Shown here: positions 1-12,099 of the stretch, one piece after another
Numbering within the stretch: position 1 is the first letter of the stretch
Layout: each line of letters opens with the position of its first letter
Assembly (NCBI GenBank): GCA_002105175.1
Contig: MCGE01000051.1
Span: 116,895 to 180,894, forward strand
Origin: Absidia repens
Taxonomy: Eukaryota; Mucoromycota; Mucoromycetes; Mucorales; Cunninghamellaceae
Direction: 5' to 3'
Length of the DNA: 64,000 nt
Notes under the pieces: model-generated
What the model was told of the DNA's origin: nothing
Databases searched by the model: none
Seen by the model: the letters and a program-made list of their open reading frames with translations, nothing else
Made by a program: the position numbers and the translations under genes

Positions 1-3000
1 CATCCATTTCTTTGGTGACGATACTTGGATTCGGCTCTTCCCCGGAATGTTTACCAAGACAGACGGCACCACCTCATTTTATGTATCAGTAAGTAAACCC
101 TTCTCTCCCATTATTGTGAATTTACTTGACGAGAAATAGGTTGACTCATAGTGGGGTTGCGGCGGGGCTTTTTTTTTTATCACAGGACACAGTGGAAGTG
201 GATCAAAATGTAACTCGGCATATACATCCAGCATTTAGGGAATCTGACTGGGACGCGATTATCTTGCATTATCTTGGATTGGATCACATTGGGCATCTGG
301 GTGGTCCCAAAAGGTATAAAGAGGGAGGGCTGGAGTAACGCGAACCAAAATTGCTAATTGTTCGTTTCATGTAGTCCATTGATGCATCCAAAGCAAGAAG
401 AAATGGATGATGCCATCAAGTCTATTTACGAAATTGTCGCGGACCAAGATACCAAACGATTGAAAGCGGATACCAATGCGAAAGGAACGTTGATTGTTTT
501 ATGCGGTGATCATGGAATGAACGATGTAAGTATTTCGTCCCTTACATTATTAAAGTGTCTCCCCCTACCCCGTTACCCCACTAAGCGCACACATTCTCTC
601 TATTGTTACCTAGGTTGGCAATCATGGTGGATCTTCTCTTGGTGAAACTTCCTCTGTAAGCACATGATAATGAAGCAAAGCAACTGCCTCTGGAATTGTT
701 GCCGTTGTACTCATCTTCCCCATTTATGTATCATAGGCAATGGTATTTATGAGTCCCAAATATAACTTACGGCCCGCAGTAAAACATGAAACGTCCGCCA
801 ACAACGAACACGAAGGAACTCCTATCATCGACAACCCGACTACCTTCACGCCTTTGCGTCTCTATTCTGAATTTGTGTATGGTTACCCAGTGATTGATCA
901 GGTTGATTTGGTACCAACTTTATCTGTCCTCTTTGGCTTTCCTATTCCAAAAAACAATCTTGGTAAAGTGATCTTGGATTTGTATGGTGGCAATAACAGA
1001 GGTAAATATTGGAATAGAACACACCGAATACCAGTGAAAAAAAAAAAAAAAAAAATGACGAAGACAGGGAGGCAGTATCATTCAGTACTGTGGATGTATA
1101 TTTATTCACTTCTTTATTTTTTGGCAGCCCCTTCCATTCTTAGAAAAGAGGAAGCACCAACCGTCTTGCGCGCACTTCAACTGAATGCTTATCAACTTGA
1201 TACTTTATTGGGAAATCAAGAATGTACCGATGGTATTACTCGTCATCAAAACTATTTACGTTCGCCAAGTCAAGCCCATGCATTACATGCTGTCACTGCA
1301 TATCTCCAGGTAAGAAAACACATGGAAAAGAAAAAGGAATCATGGGGCGAGATTTCTTGTGTATTTAAAATTTGCTGATTCATTTTTATATTTTCATATT
1401 CATTTAGTGCATTGATAAAGCAAAAAAGCAGCTTTCCAGTACCGCTAGCGATTACAATCTAATTTACATGTCGATCGGATGTGGCTTGATGACGGTGTGT
1501 GCTCTTATTACATGTATATGGACCATTAGGGATATACGAAAGACATTCGATTCTAGCTGGTCTCCTGTTGGTGTATTGATGGGCTTTTTATTGGTGTTAT
1601 ATGCCGTCAGCATGTTTGCTAGTAGCTTTGTAGAAGAAGAACATTATATCTGGTACTACTATTTGCAATCATTGCTACTAGCAATTGGCTGTCAAAGGTA
1701 AGAGCAGTTTATATATATATACGTATAATGACTTTAAATATGATACTGATGAACGCACACGTCTTACTTTATTTTGTTTTAGCTTCTTCATCAACTCACA
1801 TTCAGCTGATCAGCAACGTGGAAGTTTGTTCAGCCTTTGTATATTGCAAATGGTTTTGGTACGGTGCGGCATGTTTTGGCGACAAAACGATCTGGGAACC
1901 CGGTTATTGGTCAACAATATTGAAGCCCCTATGATCGTATATCATCTATTTACAGTGGCACTCTTCCTTCCAGCCCTTCTTGGTCTGCGTACTATATATG
2001 GTATGAAGCAAGTGAATGCAATTGATGTCAGCCAAAGTGCCGGGTACATTCGAAAACTATGCAAACTGACTTATGTGATGGCAACGGTCCTGACAACGGT
2101 CTTGATATTAGCCTACAAACTCCGGGCTGATAATGTAACCCTTCCTTCTTCCATGCTTTTTGGTGAATTTTACCAGTCTGTGTTGTCCTTTGAATTGGTG
2201 CAACGGTTGAATCAAGTCGAACTGGGTCAACTTATTTACAACTATGGTGGGGCCTGTTTCTTGCTACTGACTGCGAATTTATATGTCTCAAAACATGCAA
2301 GCTATATGAATCTTGGGCAGGATAAAGGTAAACTTGTCAGTCCCCTCACCCAATAGCATATTTTTTTATTGATGGCTTGTTTGTTTTTTAATATGTTGTT
2401 AGATCATGGACGACCTTACTTACGACTCCTGCTTTATATGATGACGCCACTCTTTCTCTTGCTCAGCAAACCACAAGACGGTGTCCAATTCATCCTTTTC
2501 ACCTTACAATTTGAATGTCTACTGAAATGGCAACGTATGCATGGCAAGGTACCAATGTGGGTCCGAGGTTGTTTGACGCTGTGCATGTGCCAATTTGGCT
2601 TTTTTGTGATGGGGCGCACCAACTCCATTGCATCGATTGATCTCAGCAACGCCTATATAGGTGTGGAAGGCTATCGCACGCTTCTGATTGGCGCCACGAC
2701 TTTCTGCTCCAACTGGTCCGGGTCCCTTTGGTGGTGCCTTGCTGGCTGGGCTCTTGCATTGGATGATGACGATGACAACAACCGTATGATGACAATAGGT
2801 ATGGAAAAGGATAGTCAAGTTGGAGGAGGAGCGGGGCCAACGGCAACCTTGGATGACGAATCGAATGGTCGTGATGGTGACAACAGTGATCGATGGCTCT
2901 CCTTCAGCTTGATACAAGCAGCGGTCTTCAGCGTTGCATTGGCGGCTTTATCGATTTCGGTCACGATCCTTCGGGAACATCTGTTTATCTGGACTGTTTT

Positions 3001-3202
3001 TTCGCCAAAATATCTCTATCAAATGGCATGGATCATCTTGTATTTCTGGCTCGCGCAGATGCTGATTGGTGAAGGTATCACTGGCTACTGGTATGCTTGG
3101 TCTGCTCCTCACTTATTGGATGCTGGACAGGAAGAAGAAGAACAGCATGTCGAACCTCAATATGAAGAAGATCTTAATGAAACTCAAGCTGTGAGTACGT
3201 AG
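1..3202 (+). CDS. LAS21: GPI ethanolamine phosphate transferase 2, 5'-truncated by window edge
   Basis: Membrane enzyme of the ER that adds ethanolamine phosphate to the second mannose of GPI anchors (Las21/Gpi7, PIG-G family). Exons read as <1-88, 186-313, 375-525, 614-655, 737-1001, 1128-1309, 1408-1697, 1783-2327 and 2403-3202, all with GT-AG borders and a continuous frame; about 829 residues are visible. The N-terminal part is an alkaline-phosphatase-like phosphotransferase domain: GDDTW near the window start, LGLDHIGHLGGP, then the metal-binding CGDHGMND and NHGGSSLGET motifs. From about 1470 onward the protein is a series of hydrophobic segments, the expected C-terminal multi-span region. 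An acidic low-complexity insert (DDDDD, Gly-rich) lies near 2760-2880, between membrane segments. Start codon and first exons lie left of the window. Family known from yeast and human; the choice of GPI7 rather than GPI13/MCD4 rests on the motif wording and is fairly sure. Confidence 0.9.
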
Positions 3203-3355
3203 TTGATATTTGTATTTTTTTTTTATTAGTAGTTATAGTTATTAGCGGATCATTGCTGTCTTCCCATTTTTAGCATTATTATTATTTCTTTATCCACCCT
3301 TTATCATTATTCTGTATTATACTTTTTTTCTTTTTACTCTTCAAAATGTGATACC

Positions 3356-3361
3356 AATAAA
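3356..3361 (+). promoter_or_regulatory. Poly(A) signal of the LAS21 gene
   Basis: AATAAA about 155 bp after the stop codon, inside an A/T-rich 3' flank. Position fits cleavage and polyadenylation of the preceding gene; nothing else downstream would use it. Confidence 0.5.
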
Positions 3362-3727
3362 ACAATTTTTTTTTAAAAAAAAATATTTGTGATAAGTTTC
3401 TGATTGTGATTGTATACCACTACCATACAAAATTCGTTTGTTTGATTTTTAGGCTGGGCGAGGTGTATGGATTATGCATACGGTGTAGCTCAGTAAGAAC
3501 ATGAAAATGAAAAAGAAAAATGGATGTCACAAAAAATGTGAAGGGTATTTACTTTACTTGGTAATAAAACGTTTCGTCATGTATTGTAATAGCCAAGGTG
3601 AAAAGAAACAAAGATATGTGATGGGTCGGTGTTTTTCGTTTGTAAAAGCAAAAGATATCTCTAAGCATTTAAAGCTTGGTCGGTTTCGGCTGTTAGGTTG
3701 GGGAAATTGCAAGAACAAGACGTTCAT

Positions 3728-3763
<36 letters not shown>

Positions 3764-3839
3764 AATATTTATACGTATAAATTAAATACCTTCCTTTGTG
3801 TATTGTTCATTGTCTTTTTTCTTGCCCGCACACGCGAAA

Positions 3840-3918
3840 CCAAAATGGTATTTGCATGCATCCCTTTAGTATTGGCATGTGTTGGGGTTTTTGTTCGACG
3901 CCAAAAAAAAAAAAAAAA
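3840..3918 (+). repeat. A-tailed short repeat, copy 1 (SINE/retroposon-like)
   Basis: A stretch of about 65 bases starting near ACCAAAATGGTATTTGCA and including TATTGGCATGTGTTGGGG is followed directly by a run of 17 A. The same sequence, also ending in a long A-run in its own orientation, occurs inverted at 49279-49400. Shared body plus 3' A-tail is the signature of a retroposed transcript. Copy number in the genome cannot be judged here. Confidence 0.6.
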
Positions 3919-4124
3919 AGAAAAAGAAGCGTGCTGTGTCTCTCTGTTTACACAACCAGGTTACAGTATATGTTAAAATAATCGCTTTTTGTTTATTAAG
4001 GCGTAGTGATAAATATATATATAGACATATGTATATATGATAGAGGAAGCAAAAAGAAAACTATGTACTACTTAAACTGGTGGGCCTAATATAGATAACA
4101 TATTATAACAAGAGCAAAAAACAT

Positions 4125-4790
4125 TGAAATCCCGCCCACGTGAATTTTGTTTACTGCCAATTATTTCCCCGCCCTCTCTTTCTTTGTTTTCAATTTGCTT
4201 TTTTTTCCCTTCCTTTTTCCTCCACAATCGTGGCTCCTACGGGGTAATGTTGAACTTATATTAGTGTTAGGATTAGTTTAGAAGCGTTTTTAGCTCAGGG
4301 ATTACAAGATGCATGGGGAAACCCTTTCATTTTGGTTTCAATATTAAAGACCACCTTTAAATGACTTTCGAGTGAGTCTCCATTAGCTTAGTTTAGTTTT
4401 AGTTTATCATTGTTTCTATCTACATCTGAATAAAAAATGTTTTTTTTACGAGCTTCAAATGAAGAATGTCACATAGCTCTCTCATGTTTTGTCCAAGTGA
4501 TTCCTTTTTTACTCTCATCACCCTTTTTGACTAGTGATGATCATTATAATGCTTTGATAAAAAATATGTATGTTTATAGTTTTTCTCATACCTTGCCTGC
4601 TTTTTACAATATATTGGATCCCTTTTCACGAATTGTTTCTTTAGAGTAGTACTGGCCATTCTTCAAATCTCACATTTGCCTCCGTCATGCTTCCTCCAAT
4701 AGACCATTCTTTAAATCCCTTGTTGCGGGAAGTCCCTCCTCTGTAGTTATAGCAACCTACCAGTATGTTCCAATAATATATGCTTTTTTT
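4125..4790 (+). repeat. Interspersed ~0.6 kb repeat family, copy 1
   Basis: Starts with CCCGCCCACGTG (E-box CACGTG at 4137-4142), then a T/C-rich stretch, then the best conserved core (AGCTCAGGGATTACAAG.. followed by GCATGGGGAAACCC, 4291-4340), then the TTAGCTTAGTTTAGTTTTAG segment, an AATAAAA, and a tail with CCATTCTTCAA and CTTCCTCCAATA. Other copies: 18515-19090, 30705-31345 and, inverted, 47256-47850. No long ORF is conserved between copies. Type unknown: a solo LTR, MITE or SINE-derived sequence are all possible. Confidence 0.75.
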
Positions 4791-5882
4791 AAAAAAAAAC
4801 CCCTCCATTCTTTGATCCCTCGGATAAATAAACAATGATGCTATTTGAACTGTGTTTTGTGAGTGACATGCCAAACGATTTCTCTCTTTCTCTCTTTCAC
4901 CTAGACTGTGCAGCCAGCGTAGCCTCCGCGAGACTAGACAGAATGTATATACCCAACCAATTATTTTTTTTTCTTTTTGTGTGGTAATATACTAGCCCGT
5001 CCCCCCCCCGCCCAAAATCGAGTCAGTTGATACTACTGAGGTGCATAATGATATGGGAATGAGGACGTGTCTAATTTCATTAAACGCCACACATCAACAG
5101 CTTCCTCTCCCCTCCTTGGTATTCAATATTTGAAAAAGGTGGGAATGATTTGAAATTGAATATAAAAAATTACACAACATTGAAGGTGATATCAGCCGTT
5201 CGCGTTGAGGTTGCACCATAGAGGACAACGATGTGGGAGAAACAAGACAAAATAGGGAACGGTCAGGGCGCAAACATTAAAGGTCATAGGTATCTCCCTC
5301 TGCTTCATTTATAAAAGGGGTTGGGCAGGATGAGCAAAGATTCTTTGCTAATGAAAATACCGAACGTCCGTTCAACAAAAACGATGTTGGTCAGCATCGT
5401 AACCACGTCGTATAGATTTATTGATGAACTTTCCTTGATGAGAACAAGATCGAGATACCGAAAGTGCTTGAGTTGGACAAACGTTTCCGTCGCATTCATT
5501 TATTTTCATCACCTGTCAGAAATAAAATATGTATTATATATAGAAATGACGGTGTTCTAATGTCAAAGTTTAAGAGCTGTGTACAATAGAGTACATATAT
5601 AAGCTAATGTGGTGCGTACGTACTTCTTTTTATTTGGTCAATTGTGGAACAGCACGTTCCAACGTCAAGCAACAAGAGGGCATCATGGTTGCCAAGAAAC
5701 ATCGCCTCGGAAAAATCGAGCCGGGGGGTCTCCTTTTAGCCTTTTTTTTTTTGATGCAGGTGGAAATAACGGAGTTTATAATTCCGCACTAAAAACTTTT
5801 TTTTTTCTTTTTAGCCAAACCCATTTATTATCTCTCTTATCTTTTCTTTCCTATTTTTTCTTTTGTACAAAAAAAAACCATC
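4791..5882. other. Intergenic upstream of GDPD gene
   Basis: No gene could be supported. A frame of about 64 codons (5305-5499, minus) has a fairly protein-like composition but no recognised domain and no splice partner. The last 100 bases are T/C-rich, as seen before other start codons in this window. Confidence 0.4.
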
Positions 5883-7128
5883 ATGACCATTGATTATCAA
5901 ATAAGAAGTAATTTGACGCAATGACAAAATGGATGCGTTTTCGATTGACAGGATACACTTCTTTTTATAGAACCTCCTCATGTGATTGCGCATCGTGGCT
6001 TCTCTGGTCAAAATCCTGAAAATACCATGGTCTCCTTTGAAAAAGCTATTGAAGCTGGAGCTGATGCTTTGGAAGGCGGTAAGGACTTTTTTTTTTCGGC
6101 ATTATCTTTATATCACATAAACTACTACTACTATTACTACTAGCTACAGAAAATGACCAATGATCATGTCAACTTTTTATTTATCTACCTTCGTCTATTT
6201 TTGTAGATATTCGATTGAGCAAGGATGGTGAATTAGTCATGATGCATGACCTGACTTTACAACGAACAACGACCGGTACGGGACCTGTATCTGATCATAC
6301 ATGGTTTGGTGATATTGATGGTTTGAAAACAAAGGCCGAACCTTCCCAGCCCATTCCAAGATTGAACGATGTCCTTGATTTATTGATCCGCCCTGAAGTG
6401 GCTTCCAAGGAAGAACTGTACATGATTGTGGATATCAAGGTAAATGCAAAAAAAACAAAAAAAAAAAAAAAAAACGTAGGGGTGGGAGAATCAAATACGC
6501 TCAGGCCTCATCATGTGATGTTTATCTATGCACACATTTTCTCTAAACCCTTCTTTTTTTTTGTTGTTGTTTGTTTGTTTAGTTTGACAATGCCATTGAA
6601 ATTCTCGACCGGTTGCATAAACTATTGGAGGAAGAATACAAGGACCATGCAAGCTTACAACGACAAATTGTCATCGGAATCTGGCACCATGATTTTTTGG
6701 CAAAAGTAAAGGAACTGTTTGGTGACAAGTACAAGACATGTTTTATTGGCCTTTCAATCACAGCAGCTCGACGACGCTTCTTGAAGGAATGTGATGGTGT
6801 GTCTGTTCCGTTTGCGGCATTGGCGGATGAGGATGGAGCTAGTTTTATTGCGGAAGCACACCAACTGGGTAAAAAGGTGTTTACATGGACGATCAACGAT
6901 GTCGAACAAATGGTGTGTGCCGTCGGTTGGGGTGTCGACGGGATTGTTGGTGATCATGTGGATGTGATGGTCAAGCATATGCACGATCAAGTGATGACTT
7001 TTTCCCCAGAAGAATATCAATCCTACTTGGACTCTTCTACTCATCTCAAACATAGACGACAACGGCTGTACTACTATTGTGTCAAGAAGGCTATGCATTG
7101 GGGTAGCTCGGCCTATATTGGTGTTTAG
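5883..7128 (+). CDS. Glycerophosphodiester phosphodiesterase (GDPD), Pgc1-like
   Basis: Predicted TIM-barrel GDPD enzyme that hydrolyses a glycerophospho- bond in deacylated or acylated phospholipids. Exons 5883-5907, 5971-6078, 6207-6439 and 6583-7128. The tiny first exon is my choice of start: it joins in phase to the conserved block and the intron is 63 bp, but another start is possible. Motifs: AHRGFSGQNPENT at the N-terminus (catalytic His-Arg), DALEGDIRLSKDGE with the metal-binding acidic pair, MMHD (second catalytic His), then VDIKF and, near the end, VFTWTINDVEQM and GVDGIVGDHVDVM, all standard for the family. About 300 residues. The C-terminal basic/hydrophobic stretch (LYYYCVKKAMHWG) resembles the membrane-hugging tail of yeast Pgc1, a phosphatidylglycerol-specific phospholipase C, so a similar role is likely but inferred. 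Confidence 0.87.
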
Positions 7129-7363
7129 TTTAGTTTTTTTGTAGTTTTTTTTAGAATATATCGAAATGTGATATCCGTCTTTTATTTTGTTTTGTGGAGC
7201 TGATGTGTATTTGTTGTTACCTATGTAGTCTAATAAAGCATATGGATTATTTTACTCTTTTTTGATATCGAGTCAATGATTTTTTGTCTTCCTTTTTATA
7301 AAGAATAATGATGTGATTTTTTTGATATCGTATGATATGGACGCACATTTGATGTCATGCAAT

Positions 7364-7398
<35 letters not shown>

Positions 7399-7653
7399 TT
7401 GATGGTTGATAATTGGTTTTTATTTTATTAAAAGCAAATGTATAAATATATATCTATCTACTACTGTTGTATTTGTGACATTTTGATGAATGATATGATT
7501 GATTGGGGGATGGGGACTCGGTATTGTTAGTGAATTATGAGGAGAGGGATGGACAATGGCAACATAGTAATCATGAGGAAAAGGATGGTATAAACTAAAA
7601 TGGTGATGGACAATATAAGGGAAGTGAAAAAAAGAGGGGAAATAATACTAAAA
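7129..7653. other. Convergent intergenic region with long A-run
   Basis: Between the GDPD stop and the NUS1 stop. Contains AATAAA near 7231 for the GDPD transcript and an uninterrupted A-run of about 31 bases at 7365-7395. No gene seen. Confidence 0.6.
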
Positions 7654-8975
7654 TCATCGTCCAAGTCGTTGTTCCACTTTTGAATATCTATAAAGGCATG
7701 ACGAAAACAACATGTAATCCAATCGATGATGAGAAGTTGAATTACTATAGAAGAAGCCAATGAATATGGTTAGTATATTTCATACACTTTCCTTCGTTTT
7801 TCTTTGAAGGGGGTTCTGCTTACATAAATTCTGTCAGGCGAATATGCCAAGGAGGGTAACCATCAAGTGAGATATAATGGTGAGGTAGTCCGTCATATAC
7901 CACCATAAGATCAGGATCCGACATGGTTTCTAAAAAAAAACCGTATTGTTTCAGTTTGTTGCCGGTATTCTCCTATTCCACCAGTCCTTTCTTACCATTC
8001 ATAAATTCATCTACCAGATTAATGTTGATAGAAGATACTTTTTCTTGGTTGTTGGTAATATGCTTGAATGATTTCTGTGTTGCATCCACCAGTTGTGATT
8101 GGGCATCCTCCAACGAAAGAATCAGAAAACTAAAATCTATCAAATAATAATCACATGTCAGCCTAATATAAATTATACAAGACCCTTCTTCATGCCTATG
8201 TTTGCTTACCATTTTCAGCCAAAGATGATGATGTTGGGTGATGTTGTTGTTTCCATTCGTGTAAAGCCTTGGATTGTTGTTTATAAATATCTACAGCCAT
8301 GCTTTTCAAAACCCCTGAAGCTTCATATACTGATAATTCATTGATGCCCATTTCCCAGGCCCAGCAAGATACTTGACATAGATCATTCACAATCATATTC
8401 CAATCATCTTCAGTTCGTTCAAATAAAAGTTCGCTTGATAAAGTGATCGCCAGATGTCGAGGAATTTTGCTCAGTCGTGTTTTGTCGTCGTTTAGCATGG
8501 ATAATATATTGCTGTCCTGAAGTTGCCGGTGATGCTTTTCTGTTGTATTTGTTGATAATGATAGTAATCCAGATAATTTTGATACTTGCTGTGTATTGTC
8601 GAGTTTGTAGGTTTGCCAACGATGGTTTAAGGTGGTAAAAAGTGTTTGCTGAGCAATATAGGCTATATATATGAACTGGATCGCATACAACGTGGACATA
8701 CATAAAGCATGAAGAAAAGAATTTTTCAACGTATTCAAGTCAAAGGTCGCTACGGATTTGGAGGTATGATTGTCGTCGTTATTCGTTTGTTGATGTTCTG
8801 TAGTCTTCTCACTGATGTTACCGCTGCCTTCGTCCTTTTGTGAGCAAGTCTTCAAGTCGTTCTCTTTTTTTTGATCCCAATCCTTGTCTAAAGCCACAAT
8901 CTGAAGGGAAGATCGCCGACCATCGCTACTTTGTTGCCGTTTGGTGCTAGTCGTTGTTGTCGTGATAATCACCAT
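7654..8975 (-). CDS. NUS1: Dehydrodolichyl diphosphate synthase complex subunit Nus1
   Basis: Non-catalytic partner of the cis-prenyltransferase that makes the dolichol backbone in the ER (Nus1 / NgBR). Minus-strand exons 8210-8975, 7996-8136, 7824-7929 and 7654-7744 join in phase to 367 residues. Residues 1-80 are polar; a membrane segment follows at about 86-107 (NSFLHALCMSTLYAIQFIYI). The cis-prenyltransferase-like fold starts at LSKIPRHLAIT and continues through CWAWEMGINELSVYEASGVL, SDPDLMVVYDG and PPWHIRLTEF. The last exon supplies the ending VEQRLGR, which carries the C-terminal RxG motif known to be needed for activity of the heteromer; this ending is lost if the last intron is read through (stop straight after LTEFM). 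The acidic active-site motifs of a catalytic subunit are absent, as expected. Start is the first ATG, which opens a Thr-rich stretch. Confidence 0.9.
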
Positions 8976-10432
8976 GGTATAAACAAAATGGATGAACGGG
9001 AAAGAAAAGTGTTAAAAAAAATACTTTTTGTCTTTGTTTTTCAACCATTTTGATATATAATTTTTTAATATTTAAACTCAGATGTGAACGTGCGTCGAGT
9101 AAACGTGGACGAATAATGGTTTGCAAAAAAGCCCAAAGGCTGCGATATGATGGGTGATCAGGTATCGGGAATAAAGATGTACCATGATATGCTAGACATG
9201 TAATGTGATTGAGTATGTTGAGTATAACATACCAAAAGGAGTATCATTATGCTCTGTCATATTTGGCATTTCATAAAATGTAGAACTTCCATTTCAGAAT
9301 GGGCCTATTTTTTCGTAGACATTTACTCCCTTTCTTCCAGCTATACTGTATGCACGCCCGTCCTTGCTAGGATTTCTACGTTTTTGAACTTTATTTTAAA
9401 TAGCGATGCTCTGAGTATCGGCGTTCTCCATACCACAAACCTCTGTGTTTGGAAAGTCAGCGCTAGTTAATACGCTGTTACTTTTTATATCCAAAATGCG
9501 AAGAATAAAATAAAAAAATGCAACACCTTAATTTTCATCATGTACATAGGCGTTGTATTACTTTGATAATGTAAGTAAAAAGATGTGCCCACATGTTTTC
9601 CATTCCTGGTAATGATACCGCTCGATCATCATGTGATCAATCCACACACCTTGTCAAATGCCATTAAAACACTCCATCATATTCATATAAATATATCTAA
9701 AATATAGCATTTGGTTGCCAAGAAGTAGGACCAATAAAATTCTCAAAAGGCTATAATTTGGTATATACAAATTTATGATCTAAAAATTAAACTTTGACAA
9801 TCATAAGCAAATCATATCAAAGAGATGATCATGACATTTTTATAAAATATGCACAAAAAAAAGGCTTGATAAAAATAGAATATGCGATGCCGAAATATGT
9901 GTGCTTTTTTTTTGACAGAGATGTTGTATTAAGATCGGAACCGTTGATAACCGGTAAAAGAAACACATTAGTTAATCAAGTCTAACTATATCCGATATGC
10001 TATGAAAATTAACGGGGATGTTCGCCGGCTGCCTTACTATTGTTTAGTACATGTGTATTGCCTTTTCTAATAGTGTGGGGTGGAATATTTTGTCCAAAAA
10101 GTCTCTTGAACTTAATATCCAATCAAAATCCTATGTCTTCGCAATGTTAAAAGGCCGACATTTTTCTTGTCCTTACTTTTTTGTTTCTTTTTTTCTTTTT
10201 TCCCTTTTTTTTCTTCTTCTTTCTTTGTATTTAATATTTCGGTGGAAATAGTTTGACTATATTTGTTTTTCTTTTTGCGATTTTTTATACTCTATTCACA
10301 TATATCTCCCTCTATATACTTGATAATACATTCCTTCTCGTCCCTTCCTCCCCCTTTTTTTTCCTACTCTCTTTACATTCCTTATTACTTGTTATTGATC
10401 TTTTTTGTACTCCCGTTATACTGACCTACGTG
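8976..10432. other. Intergenic between divergent NUS1 and Zn2Cys6 gene
   Basis: About 1.45 kb of AT-rich DNA serving as upstream region for both genes. A T/C-rich block at 10165-10400 precedes the Zn2Cys6 start codon, as is common for core promoters and leaders in this window. Several short frames, none with recognisable protein features. Confidence 0.5.
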
Positions 10433-11365
10433 ATGCCCTCTGATGAACAACAACCGCAACAACAACAACAACCCGAAATTCGATCAAAACGTGCCAAGAT
10501 CATTACTGCGTGTGGTGAATGCCGACGAAAAAAGACAAAGTGTAATGGTGAACAACCCTGTCGTAACTGTCTAAAGTCTTCTGTGCCCTGTGTTTACCCA
10601 GCTTCTCATGGCGACGATAAACGAAACGGACCAAGCAAGGCAGCTCTGGAAGCTATCGAAGAACGACTAAAGGCTATTGAAGACATGCTGAAAACCATCG
10701 TCCATGCACAATTATCAATGGGTGATTTGGATCCTGTGGCAGTGAATCGATTTTTGAACAAGGACCAGCAAATGAAACAATCAGTCTCATCGCCTCCACC
10801 TTCTTTACAACAGCAAGGAACTCCATCCTCTTCTTCTTCATCATCGTCAATGGCAAACCAGACCAATCATGGACCATCATCGTCATCGTCATCGTCATCA
10901 TCCTATCATCAACAGCAGCAACAGCATCGTCATCATCATCTTTATATTTCTCCTTCACCACAGCCATCCTCTTCAATCCTATCCGCCAACGCCAATACTC
11001 CACCAACAAGTAACAGCACAGGAACAACCCTCCCATCCCCACCGCCATCCTCATCCTCTTTAACTCAATCGTACCGTTCCCCACCACCCAACTCAACATC
11101 TTCCACCTCTTCAGGCGGTCACGAATTACGATTACCATCTATTCATAGTTTATCTGCACCTTCGGCCGAACACCGGGACCTACCTCCGCTTGGCGCGCAT
11201 CATCAAGATTATTACTATGCTCAACAATTATCATCCTCTACTACTACTGCCACAACTACTACAACTACCGCTGCTACTGCTACTGCTTCAGCTACTGCAT
11301 CTCCATCGCATCAATCAACTTGCTCGGATAGTGCAGACCATTTGGATAGAAAGCGCAAACGATGA
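10433..11365 (+). CDS. Short Zn(II)2Cys6 transcription factor
   Basis: Nuclear DNA-binding regulator of the fungal binuclear zinc cluster class, 310 residues, apparently one exon. The cluster is at residues 27-53 with spacing CX2CX6CX5CX2CX6C, preceded by a basic arm (RSKRAK) and followed by a predicted dimerising coiled coil (about 65-90, EAIEERLKAIEDML). The rest is low complexity: Ser runs, Gln/His runs, Pro-rich and Thr/Ala-rich tracts, ending in RKRKR. No middle homology domain is visible, so this is shorter than most family members. The frame is open further upstream to 10253 but that part is Phe/Leu-rich T-tract translation; I chose the ATG at 10433 because the polar, cluster-bearing protein begins there. 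Target genes cannot be guessed. Confidence 0.83.
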   Translation: MPSDEQQPQQQQQPEIRSKRAKIITACGECRRKKTKCNGEQPCRNCLKSSVPCVYPASHGDDKRNGPSKAALEAIEERLKAIEDMLKTIVHAQLSMGDLDPVAVNRFLNKDQQMKQSVSSPPPSLQQQGTPSSSSSSSSMANQTNHGPSSSSSSSSSYHQQQQQHRHHHLYISPSPQPSSSILSANANTPPTSNSTGTTLPSPPPSSSSLTQSYRSPPPNSTSSTSSGGHELRLPSIHSLSAPSAEHRDLPPLGAHHQDYYYAQQLSSSTTTATTTTTTAATATASATASPSHQSTCSDSADHLDRKRKR

Positions 11366-12090
11366 ATTCAATAATGATGATGATCTTTTGACTTGGACTC
11401 CTCCCTTCAATGCTATTGGCTTTTACTTTTTTAGATCTTTTTTTTTTCTCTTTTCTCTTACTCCCCTGTCTCTCCTCTTCCCTTCTTATACACTTTGTGA
11501 ATATAGTTTATTAGTCTTTCCATTCCTCTTCGATTTATATTTCTCACCACTTATTTCTTATTCTTATTATTTTATTATTCTTATTATCCCTATTATTTTT
11601 ATTATTATAGTTGCATTTTATCTTCATTTATAAATATTATATATAAGTATTTCTATTGTTTTACTTTGTTTGTTTGTTGAACAAATAAATATTGACTTTT
11701 TTACTGAACAATGGGGTGGGGGGTTGATCAAGGTTTATTCGGTGGCTCGGTCATTGTCTGTCTTTCGTGTGATTGGTCGCTGATTTTGTCAAGAAAAGGT
11801 AAAAAAAAAAAAAAAAAAGGCAGGAAAAGTCCTTTTCTCTTACCCCTCCCCATTTCTTTACTTTTAGATCTGAAACCATGTCTGCGACCGCCACGAAGTA
11901 TGAAGGTAATATAAAAATATCAACACAGAGATAAACAAAAGCTGTGTAATCTGACCAACATTATATTCAACTAGATCAATCATAGTAAAGACTTGAATGA
12001 AACAAACCTCAAGAACCAAAGGCAAACGAGAATATCAGGTTTGGTGGCGACGCTGAAGCTGTAGGGCAACAACACCAACAACAAGACGAC
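11366..12090. other. Intergenic before helicase pseudogene
   Basis: 3' flank of the Zn2Cys6 gene with AATAAA near 11683, a T-rich stretch and an A-run at 11798-11816. An ATG at 11879 followed by nine codons and a GT could be the relic first exon of the pseudogene downstream, but this cannot be shown. Confidence 0.4.
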
Positions 12091-12099
12091 GCCGTTCCT

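Larger units (their letters stand above)
3203..4120. other. Intergenic, A-tract rich, no gene seen
   Basis: Contains the LAS21 3' flank, an A-run of about 32 bases at 3730-3761 and a second A-run at 3903-3918 that ends the short retroposon-like repeat at 3840. Open frames here are made of lysine codons from the A-runs and have no recognisable protein. Confidence 0.6.

Noticed and set aside
3501..3981. Short open frames around the A-runs after LAS21
   Set aside because: Lysine-rich translation of A-runs; not conserved and without start context or splice partners.
5305..5499. 64-codon minus-strand frame possibly a relic gene
   Set aside because: No recognisable motif, no splice extension, and the opposite strand has an equally open frame.
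11190..11633. 147-codon frame overlapping the end of the Zn2Cys6 gene in another frame
   Set aside because: Translation of trinucleotide repeats and T-rich 3' flank; the sense frame is supported by the zinc cluster.
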